Assembly (NCBI GenBank): GCA_017542145.1
Contig: JAFXXQ010000022.1
Coordinates: forward strand, 44,868-108,867
DNA from: Bacteroidaceae bacterium
Lineage (GTDB): Bacteria > Bacteroidota > Bacteroidia > Bacteroidales > Bacteroidaceae
DNA length: 64,000 bases
Reading direction: 5' to 3'
Below, piece by piece: positions 16,050 to 24,800 of the stretch (position 1 is the stretch's first letter; every line of letters begins with the position of its first letter). Under the pieces are notes generated by a model that saw only the letters and a list, made by a program, of their open reading frames with translations, did not search any database and was not told the DNA's origin. A program made the translations under genes and the position numbers.

Positions 16050-19000
16050 TTACTTGAATAGTATTTTCTTTCCGTTTTGGATGTAGATGGAGCCGGGCTG
16101 CGTGTTTTGGACACGACGGCCCATCAAGTCGTAGAGGGCATCGTCGCGGCGGAGAAGGTCGCTGTCCCCCTCGATGGCTCGGACGGCCGTGGGACGGAGC
16201 TGGGTGTGGGCAAGGTCGGCGGTGGTGATGACGTTGGTCTTGCCGATGGTGGGACGCTGCATGACGTAGGTCTCGCTGCCGCCGTCGGGGTAGAGGCCGA
16301 CCGTCTGGTAGCTGGCGCAGGCGGGGTAGTGGAAATAGTCCGTAACGGCCTCACCCGTCCCCTCATAGCCGTCACCAGAGGTGAGCAGGACGAAACCGCC
16401 CTCGGAGGCCAGTTTGAAGTTGGCGTGGACCTGGTTGTAGGGCTCCACCTTGTCGCACCAGATGACTTTGTAGCCGTAGGCGGGGATAATGTTGCTGACG
16501 CCTTCGACGGCGGGAATCTGGAATTTCTGCCTGTTTAGTGTGTCGTCGCTGAGATACCAGCCCGTGAGGTCGATGTCCTCGTCGGTGCCGTTGTAGAGCT
16601 CAATCCAATCCTGTTTTTTCCAAAGGTCATTGACGAAGATGTCGTTGGCGGGGCTCACCTCGTTGATGCGCAGGGCACCCTTTCCTTCCGTGGAGGGCAG
16701 GGGAGAATCCTTTTCGTAGATGGCTGTGAGGCTGATGGTGCCAGAGGAGGGCAGGGTAAAGGTCTCGTCGGTGGAGACGAAGGTGGCGTCGCCTGTGGTG
16801 GCGACTTCGGCCGTGAGGGCAGCGTCCCAGTAGAGGTCGGTGCTGTTCGCGGCATTGTTGTGCAGTTCTATGGCAATGACGTTGCGTCCCTTCTTGAAGA
16901 GCGATGCTTTGAGGGTCATCGTGCCGCTGTCGGGGTTGTCGGATGCATAGCTGCTGGCGAAGGTGCTGAACGTCGGTGTGCCGGAGGGCATCAAGTAACG
17001 TCCGGCCTCGGTGCCGTTGACGTATATGACGAAGCCGTCGTCGCAGGAGAAGTCGAGGGTGAAGACATCGCCCGAGGCGGGGGCATCGCTGAGGTCAACG
17101 GTGGTGCGGAAATAGCTGGTGGGGTATTTGTCGTTGGTGTTGCCACCGTAGCTGAGGAAGGTGTTGTAGCCGCGACTGTTGCTGGCATCGGTGACAAAGT
17201 AGCCCAGCGGGGCGTTGCCGATAGGCCAGTGGTTGTCGTTGTAGCCGGAGATTTTCCACGAAGTACCGTCGAGGCTGCCTTGGTCGTAGTAGTGCCAGGC
17301 GCTGCCGCGGGCCATGAGTTCTTTGGTTGTGGTGCCCGACGTGCTGCTCCAGCCCTTGAAGACGTAGCCTGCGGGAGCCTGTGCGCGGACGGTAGCGGGG
17401 GCAAACAACTTACCTGAGAAGCGGTTGGTGGGCACGGGGAGGCCGTTGACGGTGAGCCGTGCCTCAGGCGTGTTGGCGCTGAGCGTGGCTGTGACGGTGG
17501 AAGTGCTGCCGAGCTTCATCCGCGAGTAGGTCTTCAGGTAGTTGATGTTCTTCGATTGGTAGCTGGCGTTGAGGCGGTTGATGAGGTCATTGGCCGTGCC
17601 CCAGGGGTTGCGCCATTCGTAAGAAAGGGGCTCTTCGATACGCGTGGCAAGCTCGGTGATGATTTCGCGGCATCGTGTGGGCTCGAACACGCTGCCTGCC
17701 ACGAGGCAGAAGGCATCGGTGAACTGCCGGCGGAACTGGGCGTTCTGCAGCATGTTGAGAAAGATGGTGACCACCTCGATCTCGGCGGTAATTTGTCCCT
17801 TGAATTCACCGCGCAGGGCGTCGAAGGTGAAAATGCGCTTATCCTCGAAAGTGGTGAAGGGGTTGCCGACGCTGAACGATCCGTCGAGGTCGAACACCAC
17901 GAAGCGGAAACGTCCCTCCTCGGTGTGGGGGCGGAAGGCCTTGAGGTTGTTCTTCGGCCAGTCCCAGTTGCCGAGGTAGAATTCCAGGGCTATGTAGTTG
18001 ATGAAGTTGTCGATGTCCACCAGTTTCTTTATCTCTTCATACACGGCGTCGTCGCCAGCGTTCTCCGCCAGACGGTACCAGCGGTCGAAGGCCTCCTTTG
18101 TACCCGCCATTTGGATGTAGCCGCTGTCGGGCGACATTTCAAACTGGTCCTGCTCTTCGGAGCTGAGGCCGTAGTTGGCGAAGGCGAAGTGCTTGTTGTT
18201 CGGCTCGCGCATATTAATGAGGCCGATGTACGATCCGTTGATGTAGTGCATGACGGGGACGTAGGCTTGGCAGTCGGCGTCGATGCCCGAACGGACGATG
18301 ATTTCCTGCAGGGCGGCATCCTTGATGCGGCAGTCGCTGTCGTTGCCGCCGTTGCGTATCTGCACCGTCTTGTTGCGGTTGAAGGGCTTTTCCTTGAAGA
18401 TGGGGTATTCGTAGAAATTCTTATGGCCGTCGTACAGGCGGTCGGCCTTGAGCTTGAAGGAGTGATGTCCCCAGGCACGGCTCCAGCCACCGCATGCCGA
18501 GAGGTTCACCTCCTGGTTAATGGCCATCAGACCATCCTCGGTGATAAGTTCGAAGTTGACGGGGCGATCCCAGTCCATGTTCCAGTTACATTTGGCGTCC
18601 TGTCCATTGCCAGCACGGCCGTTGGGGCCTCTTTCAAACAGGCCGTATTCCCTGCTGTAGAGGTTGTCGTTGGCCGTGGTGACGGAGAGGATAGGGAGTG
18701 AGTACTCTTTGTCGTTGTCGCGGCGGATATACGAGCGTGTGACGACGGGGCTGGGCAGCATGCCGTCCTTGAAAAGACGGAAGCGATAGACGTTGGTTTT
18801 CCTGACGCTGATGGCGCCCGTGTTGCTGGTGGTTCCGTTGGTGAGGGTGGGTACGGAGCCGTCGGTAGTGTAGCGCAGTTGTGTGCCCTCCGGGACGGCA
18901 ACGCTGACGCTGAGGGCGCTTGTGAAGAGTTGTGAGTCCTGCTGCACCTCGGGGGCAGGCAGTTGCTCGTCGGCATAGGTGGAGCCGTCGTTCGTCGCTT

Positions 19001-20312
19001 CGGGGCTGGGGGTGGAGGTGTAACGCCATTCGTCGGCACCATCGGTGACGCGGGCGTAGGAGGCGCGGCTGATGCAGGGGGGATACGCCTGCGAGGTGAC
19101 GAGCGTGCCGTCGTCGTCGGCGATGTAGAGCGTGCCGCCCTCGGGATTCAGTTCGATATCCACCTGATAGTGGCCGTAGCGCCAGTCGTAGTGGTCGAAC
19201 CAGAGATTCTTGTAGCCCCGTGCGGGGATGGCGCCGATGTCAACGGGTAGGCGGAACTTGGTGAGGTTGTCAGGGTCATCGCTGACATAGTAGTGCGAGA
19301 GGTTGGCACTCACGTCGGTGGGGTTGTAGAGTTCCATGTAGCCGCCATAGTTGAACGAGGGGTCGAGGTAGGTATCGAGATTGGCGACCATGATTTCGTT
19401 GATGACGAGTGACTCGGCTGTGGCGCCGTTGTTGGTGACGGTGATGGTACACGCTGCACTGGCGCCGCTGCCGTCGATGGCTTCGGCAATGATGGTAGCT
19501 GTGCCCTTGCTCATGCCCTTCGCCACGCCGTCGTCGCTGATGGTGACGACCGAGGCATCGGTGGTGCTCCACGCGAGCTTGCGGTAGGTGGCGTCCTCGG
19601 GATAGATGGTGGCATTGATGGCTGCCGTTTCGCCAAGGCCGATTCGCAGCGCTGACTGCTCCATAGTGATGCGCTCCACGGGACGGATGGTTCCCCAGAG
19701 CTCCAGCCGCCAGTTGTCGAAGAGACACCAGTTGGCTGTCTGCAATTCGTTGCAGTAAATGCCCAGGGTGAGTTCACCGTCGGTGACATCAACCTCCAGT
19801 TCGTTGTGGTACATGCCGAGCGAGAAGTAGTATTCGCCGCTCTCCATGCTGTTGGGGTAGTAGACGTTTTGGCCGATTTCGGAGTTGTAGAGGAGGTGGG
19901 CACCGTTGGCATTCACGGTGGCATATTCGCCGTAGCAGGCCTTGACGGGGATGGTCTCCTCGTTGGCGTAAAGGTAGGCATTGATACGTTCATTAGCGGC
20001 GAAGTGTTGGTTGAGGAGATTTTGGCTGCTGTCGCCTGGGCGGTAGAGGGCGCTGACGGAGACACGGTAATGGCCGTTAGGCAGATTGCGGACGTGCTGA
20101 TAGGTGTCGAACGTCGTGTACCAGAATTCGCCGGCTGACACCCAACCTTGTGCATGACCGATGTCCGATCCCTCCCAACCCTCGTTGGAGGCATTGTCGA
20201 AATTCGGGTTGACAATGTATTCCGACGTCATGTCTATCCACCCGTTTTGCGCGAAAGCAAAAGAGAAGATAAACATGGAGAGTACGAAAGAAAGGAAGGC
20301 CTTTTTATTCAT
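16050..20312 (-). CDS. Large exported CotH-domain protein with lamin-tail and Ig-like modules
   Basis: 1420 residues. Signal peptide 1-21. A beta-rich N-terminal module (22-205) resembles carbohydrate-binding domains. A BIG2-type Ig domain (about 211-293), a lamin-tail domain starting LVINEIMVANL (about 302-420) and a chitobiase C-terminal-like module (about 462-530, YTTDGSVPT) follow. The CotH domain spans about 540-860 and contains KTVQIRNGGNDSDCRIKDA and the kinase-like VVFDLDGSF (about 805). A second lamin-tail (from about 1216, ALRINEVSPAND) precedes the Prevotella C-terminal module. Spore-coat CotH is a protein kinase; secreted bacterial relatives of this kind are uncharacterised as far as I know. 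It starts 36 bp after uxaA on the same strand, so it may belong to a pectin-related operon. Confidence 0.88.
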   Translation of the reverse strand: MNKKAFLSFVLSMFIFSFAFAQNGWIDMTSEYIVNPNFDNASNEGWEGSDIGHAQGWVSAGEFWYTTFDTYQHVRNLPNGHYRVSVSALYRPGDSSQNLLNQHFAANERINAYLYANEETIPVKACYGEYATVNANGAHLLYNSEIGQNVYYPNSMESGEYYFSLGMYHNELEVDVTDGELTLGIYCNELQTANWCLFDNWRLELWGTIRPVERITMEQSALRIGLGETAAINATIYPEDATYRKLAWSTTDASVVTISDDGVAKGMSKGTATIIAEAIDGSGASAACTITVTNNGATAESLVINEIMVANLDTYLDPSFNYGGYMELYNPTDVSANLSHYYVSDDPDNLTKFRLPVDIGAIPARGYKNLWFDHYDWRYGHYQVDIELNPEGGTLYIADDDGTLVTSQAYPPCISRASYARVTDGADEWRYTSTPSPEATNDGSTYADEQLPAPEVQQDSQLFTSALSVSVAVPEGTQLRYTTDGSVPTLTNGTTSNTGAISVRKTNVYRFRLFKDGMLPSPVVTRSYIRRDNDKEYSLPILSVTTANDNLYSREYGLFERGPNGRAGNGQDAKCNWNMDWDRPVNFELITEDGLMAINQEVNLSACGGWSRAWGHHSFKLKADRLYDGHKNFYEYPIFKEKPFNRNKTVQIRNGGNDSDCRIKDAALQEIIVRSGIDADCQAYVPVMHYINGSYIGLINMREPNNKHFAFANYGLSSEEQDQFEMSPDSGYIQMAGTKEAFDRWYRLAENAGDDAVYEEIKKLVDIDNFINYIALEFYLGNWDWPKNNLKAFRPHTEEGRFRFVVFDLDGSFSVGNPFTTFEDKRIFTFDALRGEFKGQITAEIEVVTIFLNMLQNAQFRRQFTDAFCLVAGSVFEPTRCREIITELATRIEEPLSYEWRNPWGTANDLINRLNASYQSKNINYLKTYSRMKLGSTSTVTATLSANTPEARLTVNGLPVPTNRFSGKLFAPATVRAQAPAGYVFKGWSSTSGTTTKELMARGSAWHYYDQGSLDGTSWKISGYNDNHWPIGNAPLGYFVTDASNSRGYNTFLSYGGNTNDKYPTSYFRTTVDLSDAPASGDVFTLDFSCDDGFVIYVNGTEAGRYLMPSGTPTFSTFASSYASDNPDSGTMTLKASLFKKGRNVIAIELHNNAANSTDLYWDAALTAEVATTGDATFVSTDETFTLPSSGTISLTAIYEKDSPLPSTEGKGALRINEVSPANDIFVNDLWKKQDWIELYNGTDEDIDLTGWYLSDDTLNRQKFQIPAVEGVSNIIPAYGYKVIWCDKVEPYNQVHANFKLASEGGFVLLTSGDGYEGTGEAVTDYFHYPACASYQTVGLYPDGGSETYVMQRPTIGKTNVITTADLAHTQLRPTAVRAIEGDSDLLRRDDALYDLMGRRVQNTQPGSIYIQNGKKILFK

Positions 20313-20348
20313 AATGCCATTACGCGCTATTGATACTCTTTTTTAACC

Positions 20349-21854
20349 CTAAAGTGTGACGCCGTTCTTGAAAATGGAGATTTCGTGGATATCCGCCTGT
20401 TCGCTGTGGGTATATTCGCCGCTGGCTACACGGAGAATCTTCTGGATGAATGCTTCAAGCGTCTCATTCATATCCTTGTCTTCAACGAGCACTCCGGCAT
20501 TGAAGTCAATCCATAGGGGCTTGCGCTCGTAAAGGCTGGTGTTCGTGGAGACCTTTAGCGTCGGCACAAAAGTACCAAAGGGCGTACCTCGGCCCGTGGT
20601 GAATAGCACCATCTGGCAACCCGCAGCGGCAAGCGCCGTAGATGCCACAAGGTCGTTGCCCGGAGCGGAGAGGAGGTTCAGCCCACTGGCCGTCAGCCGT
20701 TCGCCATATTCCAGCACGCCACACACCACCGAGCGTCCCGACTTCTGCGTGCATCCGAGCGCTTTCTCTTCCAGCGTAGAGATACCGCCAGCCTTGTTGC
20801 CTGGCGAGGGATTCTCGCCACACGGCTCGCCATGCGAGAGGAAATAGGTTTTGAAATTATTAATGAGTGCAATTGTCTGCTGAAGCAATTGTTCGCTGCC
20901 GCAACGCTCCATGAGGATGGTTTCGGCACCGAACATCTCGGGCACCTCGGTCAGGATGGTCGTTCCTCCCTGCTTCTCGCAGAGGAAATCGGAGAACGCA
21001 CCCAGCAGGGGGTTGGCCGTGATGCCCGAGAAACCGTCCGAGCCTCCGCACTTGAGACCTACGCGCAGTTTGGCAGCGGGCACCGTCACACGGCGGTCTT
21101 GCTGCGCCTTTTGAACTAGTTCCTTGAGCAGTCGGGCGCCAAAATCGACTTCGTCGCCCTCTATCTCCTGGCAGACCATGAATCTGACGCGCTCCCTGTC
21201 GTAGTCTCCACAGAACTCTTCGAAGACGCGGGGCTGGTTGTTCTCACACCCTAAGCCCACGACAAGGATAGCACCTGCATTCGGATGGTGCACCATGCCG
21301 CGCAGCACCTTCTTCGTGTTCTCGTGGTCGTCACCCAACTGCGAGCAGCCGTAGTTGTGAGGGAAATGGAAGATGCCGTCGATGCCCTCGATAGCGCCGC
21401 CCAAATCCTCCTTGACTTTCTCGGCAATCTGCTTGATGATGCCGTTGACGCAGCCCACCGTCGGAATCACCCACACCTCGTTGCGGATGCCCACCTGACC
21501 GTCGCTGCGGACGTAACCTTGGAACGTGAGCTGCTCACCCGAAGGTTCGGTTTTTTTTAACCCTTTCAGCCGGATGTCGCTATAGTCCAGCGTACCCGCC
21601 AGATTGGTGCGGATGTCCTCGTGGTCGAGGTACGAGCCTTGGTGGATGGCGTGCAAAGCGTGGCCGATGGGGAATCCGTATTTGATGACGTTTTCACCTT
21701 CTGCAATAACCTTTAAGGCGCACTTGTGTCCCGCTGGAACGTCCGTCAGAAGGGTAATTCTCTGGCCGTCCACGTCGATTGCCTCGCCCTTCGATAGAGG
21801 CTGAAGTGCTACGACGACATTGTCGGCTGGGTTTATTTTCAGAAACGTCTTCAC
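20349..21854 (-). CDS. uxaA: Altronate dehydratase
   Basis: Converts D-altronate to 2-keto-3-deoxygluconate in galacturonate catabolism (cytoplasm). The 501 residues match the two-part family: an N-terminal SAF-like domain (1-95, FLKINPADNVVVALQPL) and the large GD_AH domain, with VIPTVGCVNG, FPHNYGCSQLGDDH, GLGCENNQ, LKCGGSDGFSG and the hallmark NPSPGNKAGGISTLEEKALG. The length is close to E. coli UxaA (495). It lies 18 bp after uxaB, presumably in one transcript. uxaC and kdgK/kdgA are not in the window. Confidence 0.96.
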   Translation of the reverse strand: MKTFLKINPADNVVVALQPLSKGEAIDVDGQRITLLTDVPAGHKCALKVIAEGENVIKYGFPIGHALHAIHQGSYLDHEDIRTNLAGTLDYSDIRLKGLKKTEPSGEQLTFQGYVRSDGQVGIRNEVWVIPTVGCVNGIIKQIAEKVKEDLGGAIEGIDGIFHFPHNYGCSQLGDDHENTKKVLRGMVHHPNAGAILVVGLGCENNQPRVFEEFCGDYDRERVRFMVCQEIEGDEVDFGARLLKELVQKAQQDRRVTVPAAKLRVGLKCGGSDGFSGITANPLLGAFSDFLCEKQGGTTILTEVPEMFGAETILMERCGSEQLLQQTIALINNFKTYFLSHGEPCGENPSPGNKAGGISTLEEKALGCTQKSGRSVVCGVLEYGERLTASGLNLLSAPGNDLVASTALAAAGCQMVLFTTGRGTPFGTFVPTLKVSTNTSLYERKPLWIDFNAGVLVEDKDMNETLEAFIQKILRVASGEYTHSEQADIHEISIFKNGVTL

Positions 21855-21872
21855 GGTCTTATTTTCATTTTT

Positions 21873-23354
21873 TTACAAAATTCCTCTGACGGTTTCCTTC
21901 ATGCCCTTTGCCTGAATCTGATTCAGGAAGTCCGTGACCATATCCGTAAGTCCGGGAATGGTGTTGAGGTCCTGTTTCGATTCCTTCCAGATGACATCCG
22001 TTGCGCCAAGCACGCCCTCTGCCACCTTGCGTGTGTCGCCCGTTGCCCACAGTTCGGTGAGGCGCTGCATGATTTCAGGCGCATCGTTGGGCTGGATGGG
22101 CGCTCCGTCGGCACGCGTGCCGCCCTTGTAATAGGTGATAATCGCCGCAAGTCCCAGCACCAGTCCCTTGGGCAGCTCGCCCTTGCGCTCCAGATAGATT
22201 TTCAGGCCGGGCAAGTCGCGGGTCTCGTACTTTGGGAAGGAGTTGAGCATGATGGAGGTGACCTGATGATCGACGTAGGGATTGTCGAAACGCTCCAGTA
22301 CGTCGGCGCCGAACTGCTCCAGCTCGGCCATCGGCAGGTTGAGCGTCTGCATCAGTTCGTCGAACTGTACCTTCCGGATATACTTGCCCACGACGGGGTC
22401 GTGCAAGGCGTCGCGGACAATGTTGATGCCCGACAGGTAGGCGACAGGGGAGAGTACCGTATGCGGGCCGTTCAGCAGCGTGACTTTCCGCTCATGGTAG
22501 GGGGCCTCGCTGTCGGTAATGATGACGTGGAGCCCCGCCTGGTCGGCAGGGAACTCCTTGCGCAGGGCGCGGATGGACATGTTCGTAGGCTTCTCAATCA
22601 CCCATAGGTGGAAGATTTCAGCCTGCACCATCATGTTATCGACATAGCCGGCTCGTTTCTGCAGCCGCCCGATATCCTTGCGGGGGAAGCCGGGCACGAT
22701 GCGGTCAACCAGCGTGGCGCAGACGTAGTTGTATTTGACGAACCAGTTTTTGAACCGCTCGTAGTCCTTGCCGAAATCCTCTTTCCAGAGCTCAATGTAC
22801 TGCAGGATGCACTCCTTGAGGTGATGGCCGTTGAGGAAAATCAGCTCACAGGGGAAGAAGATAAGTCCTTTTCTGGCATCGCCGTTGAAGGCCTTGAAAC
22901 GACGGTAGAGCAACTGGGTGAGCTTGCCGGGATAGCTGGCTGCAGGAGCGTCCGTCAGCTTGCACGACGGGTCGAAGTGAATGCCCGCCTCGGTGGTGTT
23001 GGAGATGACGAACCGTATGTCCGGCTGTTCGGCAAGGGCCATGAAAGCCGCGTTCTGCGAGTAGGGGTTGAGCACACGGCTGATGACGTCGATGCGGTCC
23101 AGCGTATCGACGGCTTTGCCCTCCTGGCGTCCCTGCAGATTGACGTGATAGAGGCAATCCTGCCCATTCAGCCAGTCCGCCATGCCCCGCTCAATCGGTT
23201 GGACGACAACGACCGACGCGTTGAAGTTCGTCCTCATGTTCATATTCCAGACAATCCAGTCAGCAAAGGCGCGAAGGAAGTTCCCCTCTCCAAACTGGAT
23301 GATTTTCTCAGGAGCTACGCTCTTAGGTGCAGTCTGCTTGTTTAATGGTTTCAT
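21873..23354 (-). CDS. uxaB: Tagaturonate reductase (altronate oxidoreductase)
   Basis: Reduces D-tagaturonate to D-altronate with NADH, the step before UxaA. The 493-residue protein belongs to the mannitol dehydrogenase-like family. The Rossmann region opens with KIIQFGEGNFLRAFADWIV (about 19-37), and the catalytic region contains KVTLLNGPHTVLSPVAYLSG with the conserved lysine and histidine. E. coli UxaB has 483 residues. First gene of the uxaB-uxaA unit, preceded by a very good promoter and two further promoter-like repeats. Together with uxaA it indicates use of galacturonate from pectin. Confidence 0.95.
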   Translation of the reverse strand: MKPLNKQTAPKSVAPEKIIQFGEGNFLRAFADWIVWNMNMRTNFNASVVVVQPIERGMADWLNGQDCLYHVNLQGRQEGKAVDTLDRIDVISRVLNPYSQNAAFMALAEQPDIRFVISNTTEAGIHFDPSCKLTDAPAASYPGKLTQLLYRRFKAFNGDARKGLIFFPCELIFLNGHHLKECILQYIELWKEDFGKDYERFKNWFVKYNYVCATLVDRIVPGFPRKDIGRLQKRAGYVDNMMVQAEIFHLWVIEKPTNMSIRALRKEFPADQAGLHVIITDSEAPYHERKVTLLNGPHTVLSPVAYLSGINIVRDALHDPVVGKYIRKVQFDELMQTLNLPMAELEQFGADVLERFDNPYVDHQVTSIMLNSFPKYETRDLPGLKIYLERKGELPKGLVLGLAAIITYYKGGTRADGAPIQPNDAPEIMQRLTELWATGDTRKVAEGVLGATDVIWKESKQDLNTIPGLTDMVTDFLNQIQAKGMKETVRGIL

Positions 23355-23389
23355 ATTCTCTTTTTTCTTTATTATTCTCTTTCAATCTG

Positions 23390-23421
23390 CAAAGATAGTG
23401 CAAGGTGAGTGAAATACCAAA
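23390..23421 (-). promoter_or_regulatory. Promoter for uxaBA (proximal copy of a promoter cassette)
   Basis: On the - strand TTTG, 20 bases (ending CACCTTGCAC) and TATCTTTG, 35 bases before the uxaB ATG. The sequence around it, with CTCAAATAAATTTGG just upstream, is almost the same as that of the promoter at 57808, including the spacer end CTTGCAC. Confidence 0.85.
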
Positions 23422-23469
23422 TTTATTTGAGCATTTCCGAGCCGCAGCCTATCTAAAACGGGGCAGCCC

Positions 23470-23590
23470 CGTTAAAGATAGGGTGAGACGAGCGGAAAAG
23501 CATATTTTTTTGCATTTTCCCGAGGCGACCCCTATCAAAAAGCCCCAAAGGAGGTTAAAGATAGTGCAAGACGAGCGAAATGCCAAAGCG
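23470..23590 (-). repeat. Two further tandem copies of the promoter cassette upstream of uxaB
   Basis: On the - strand TATCTTTA at 23473-23480 and at 23556-23563 repeat the uxaB promoter at steps of about 80 bp. The distal copy has a perfect TTTG 20 bases upstream (23584-23587) and the spacer end CGTCTTGCAC; the middle one has TATG instead. Both have A instead of G at the last -7 base. Between the units lie CTATC/GATAG-bearing segments and GC-rich hairpins (for example AACGGGGCTGCCCCGTT at 23458-23474). Confidence 0.7.
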
Positions 23591-23611
23591 AAATATTAAA
23601 TATATTTGAAT

Positions 23612-23641
23612 GGCGGAGTCGTGACGGACGAAGGCAAAGCC
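23612..23641 (+). repeat. R3 element, right-end fragment
   Basis: GGCGGAGTCGTGACGGACGA followed by AGGCAAAGC matches the right end of R3 copies A and B. The left half is missing. Confidence 0.6.
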
Positions 23642-23713
23642 AATTATCCGAATTATCCGAATTTCTTTCATCGTTTTATCTGACATCAGCATGACTATAT
23701 CAAAGAATACCTT

Positions 23714-23820
23714 TTTTTCATCGCAGTGAAAAGAATTAATCATCGCAGTGAAAAGAATTAATCATTGCAGTGAAAACAATCTTTCATTGCGATGAAAACA
23801 TTTAACCATTGCGATGAAAA
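23714..23820. repeat. R1 array: five palindromic sites
   Basis: Five units near 23714, 23738, 23760, 23781 and 23803: TTTTCATCGCAGTGAAAA, two ATCATYGCAGTGAAAA variants, then CTTTCATTGCGATGAAAA and CCATTGCGATGAAAA, at about 22-bp spacing. It lies between the uxaB promoter region and the 3' end of the barrel gene. More CC...GG half-palindromes follow to about 23905, but I cannot define them. The remaining bases up to 24028 show no gene. Confidence 0.8.
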
Positions 23821-24028
23821 TTTTCTATCCTTTGATTCCGTACGGAAAACGAGCCTTTTAGGCATGAAAGAAAAAGCCTTTCTTCAGATGGGAAAATGGC
23901 CTTCAAGTTTAATACGTCAATCCTCGGCCGAAGGACGATGGAAATGCAAAAGAGACGCAGCATGCCGCGTCTCAAAGAAAAAAGAAATAACTTGTTCTAT
24001 TACATAAGGATGGCTTTTTGTTACTGGT

Positions 24029-24655
24029 TTAGAACGTCCAGCCAAGGCGGATAGCAGGCTCACAATAGAAGCCGGCAGTTGTGTAGGTATGCGCGGTTGG
24101 AGCGAAGGTGTAGGAACTTTGGTCTTCCATAGACTGCTCTATCACCAACCCAATCTCGGCTCCGCAGTAAAGTCCCTTCCAAAGATAAACGTCAATGCCC
24201 GTAAAAACGCCGCCCATAAACTGCCAGCCGCTAAAATGGCCGTTATTATCTGTAGTCTCATATTTGTTACCCGAAGCGTCGTAATAAAAGGCAAGGAATC
24301 TGGAACACCCTGCTTGGGCGCCAGCATATAAATCAATGCGGTCTGAGACACCCCAATGATGTTCGTAGCCCAAAGAAAGGTCGTAGTTGCCGTATCCTGA
24401 CTTATTTCGATTGCTTGGGGAAGTTGTTTCTCTTGTCTGCCCCCAATTGAATCCCACACGGAGACGTAGGGCATCGTAGTCTGTCAGGAAATAGCGTAGT
24501 TTGATACTATTGTCAATAAGATTAAATGTGGTACTTTCTGAAAACGGCTTGAAACCAATTTCAATTCCGAAGTTTCCTTTCTCGGGCAACAGATTTTGCG
24601 CGTTTACACTCAAGGTTACCATGAAAGTAACCAAGAAAAACATACTTCTTTTCAT
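24029..24655 (-). CDS. Small outer-membrane beta-barrel protein
   Basis: 208 residues with a signal peptide (MKRSMFFLVTFMVTLSVNAQ). The mature part alternates hydrophobic and polar residues in strands typical of an 8-stranded barrel (FGIEIGFKPF, IKLRYFLTDYDALRLRVGFNW, YDLSLGYEHHW, IDLYAGAQAGC) and ends in the aromatic IRLGWTF that the BAM complex recognises. No specific function can be assigned. It has its own promoter and lies downstream of the terminator of the TPR gene. Confidence 0.75.
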   Translation of the reverse strand: MKRSMFFLVTFMVTLSVNAQNLLPEKGNFGIEIGFKPFSESTTFNLIDNSIKLRYFLTDYDALRLRVGFNWGQTRETTSPSNRNKSGYGNYDLSLGYEHHWGVSDRIDLYAGAQAGCSRFLAFYYDASGNKYETTDNNGHFSGWQFMGGVFTGIDVYLWKGLYCGAEIGLVIEQSMEDQSSYTFAPTAHTYTTAGFYCEPAIRLGWTF

Positions 24656-24716
24656 AGATTTCTTTTTTATGGTTATAAAATAGTTGTCTTTTGCTACTCA
24701 ATTTCTAAATCGCCGG

Positions 24717-24748
24717 CAAAGGTCGGGAATGGGGCGAAAACATGCAAA
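24717..24748 (-). promoter_or_regulatory. Promoter for the barrel gene
   Basis: On the - strand TTTG (24745-24748), 20 bases, GACCTTTG (24717-24724). The first -7 base deviates from TAnnTTTG. Confidence 0.55.
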
Positions 24749-24760
24749 TTTTTACGTCCC

Positions 24761-24786
24761 AAAAACGTCCCATTTTCATTGGGACG
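24761..24786 (-). terminator. Terminator of the dnaA-nrdJ-folB-TPR run
   Basis: On the - strand CGTCCCA, a 7-nt loop and TGGGACG (perfect 7-bp stem) followed by five T, 15 bases after the TPR gene stop. Confidence 0.7.
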
Positions 24787-24800
24787 AAATAAGTAAATGA

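Noticed and set aside
23393..23590. Mobile palindromic repeat (AAAGATAGTGCAAG...CCAAA)
   Set aside because: Read on the other strand it is a TTTG-N20-TATCTTTG promoter at the correct distance from uxaB, so I treat it as a duplicated promoter cassette rather than as a transposable element.
23714..23820. CRISPR array
   Set aside because: Units are palindromic, linkers are only 5-8 bp and similar to each other, and no cas genes are present.
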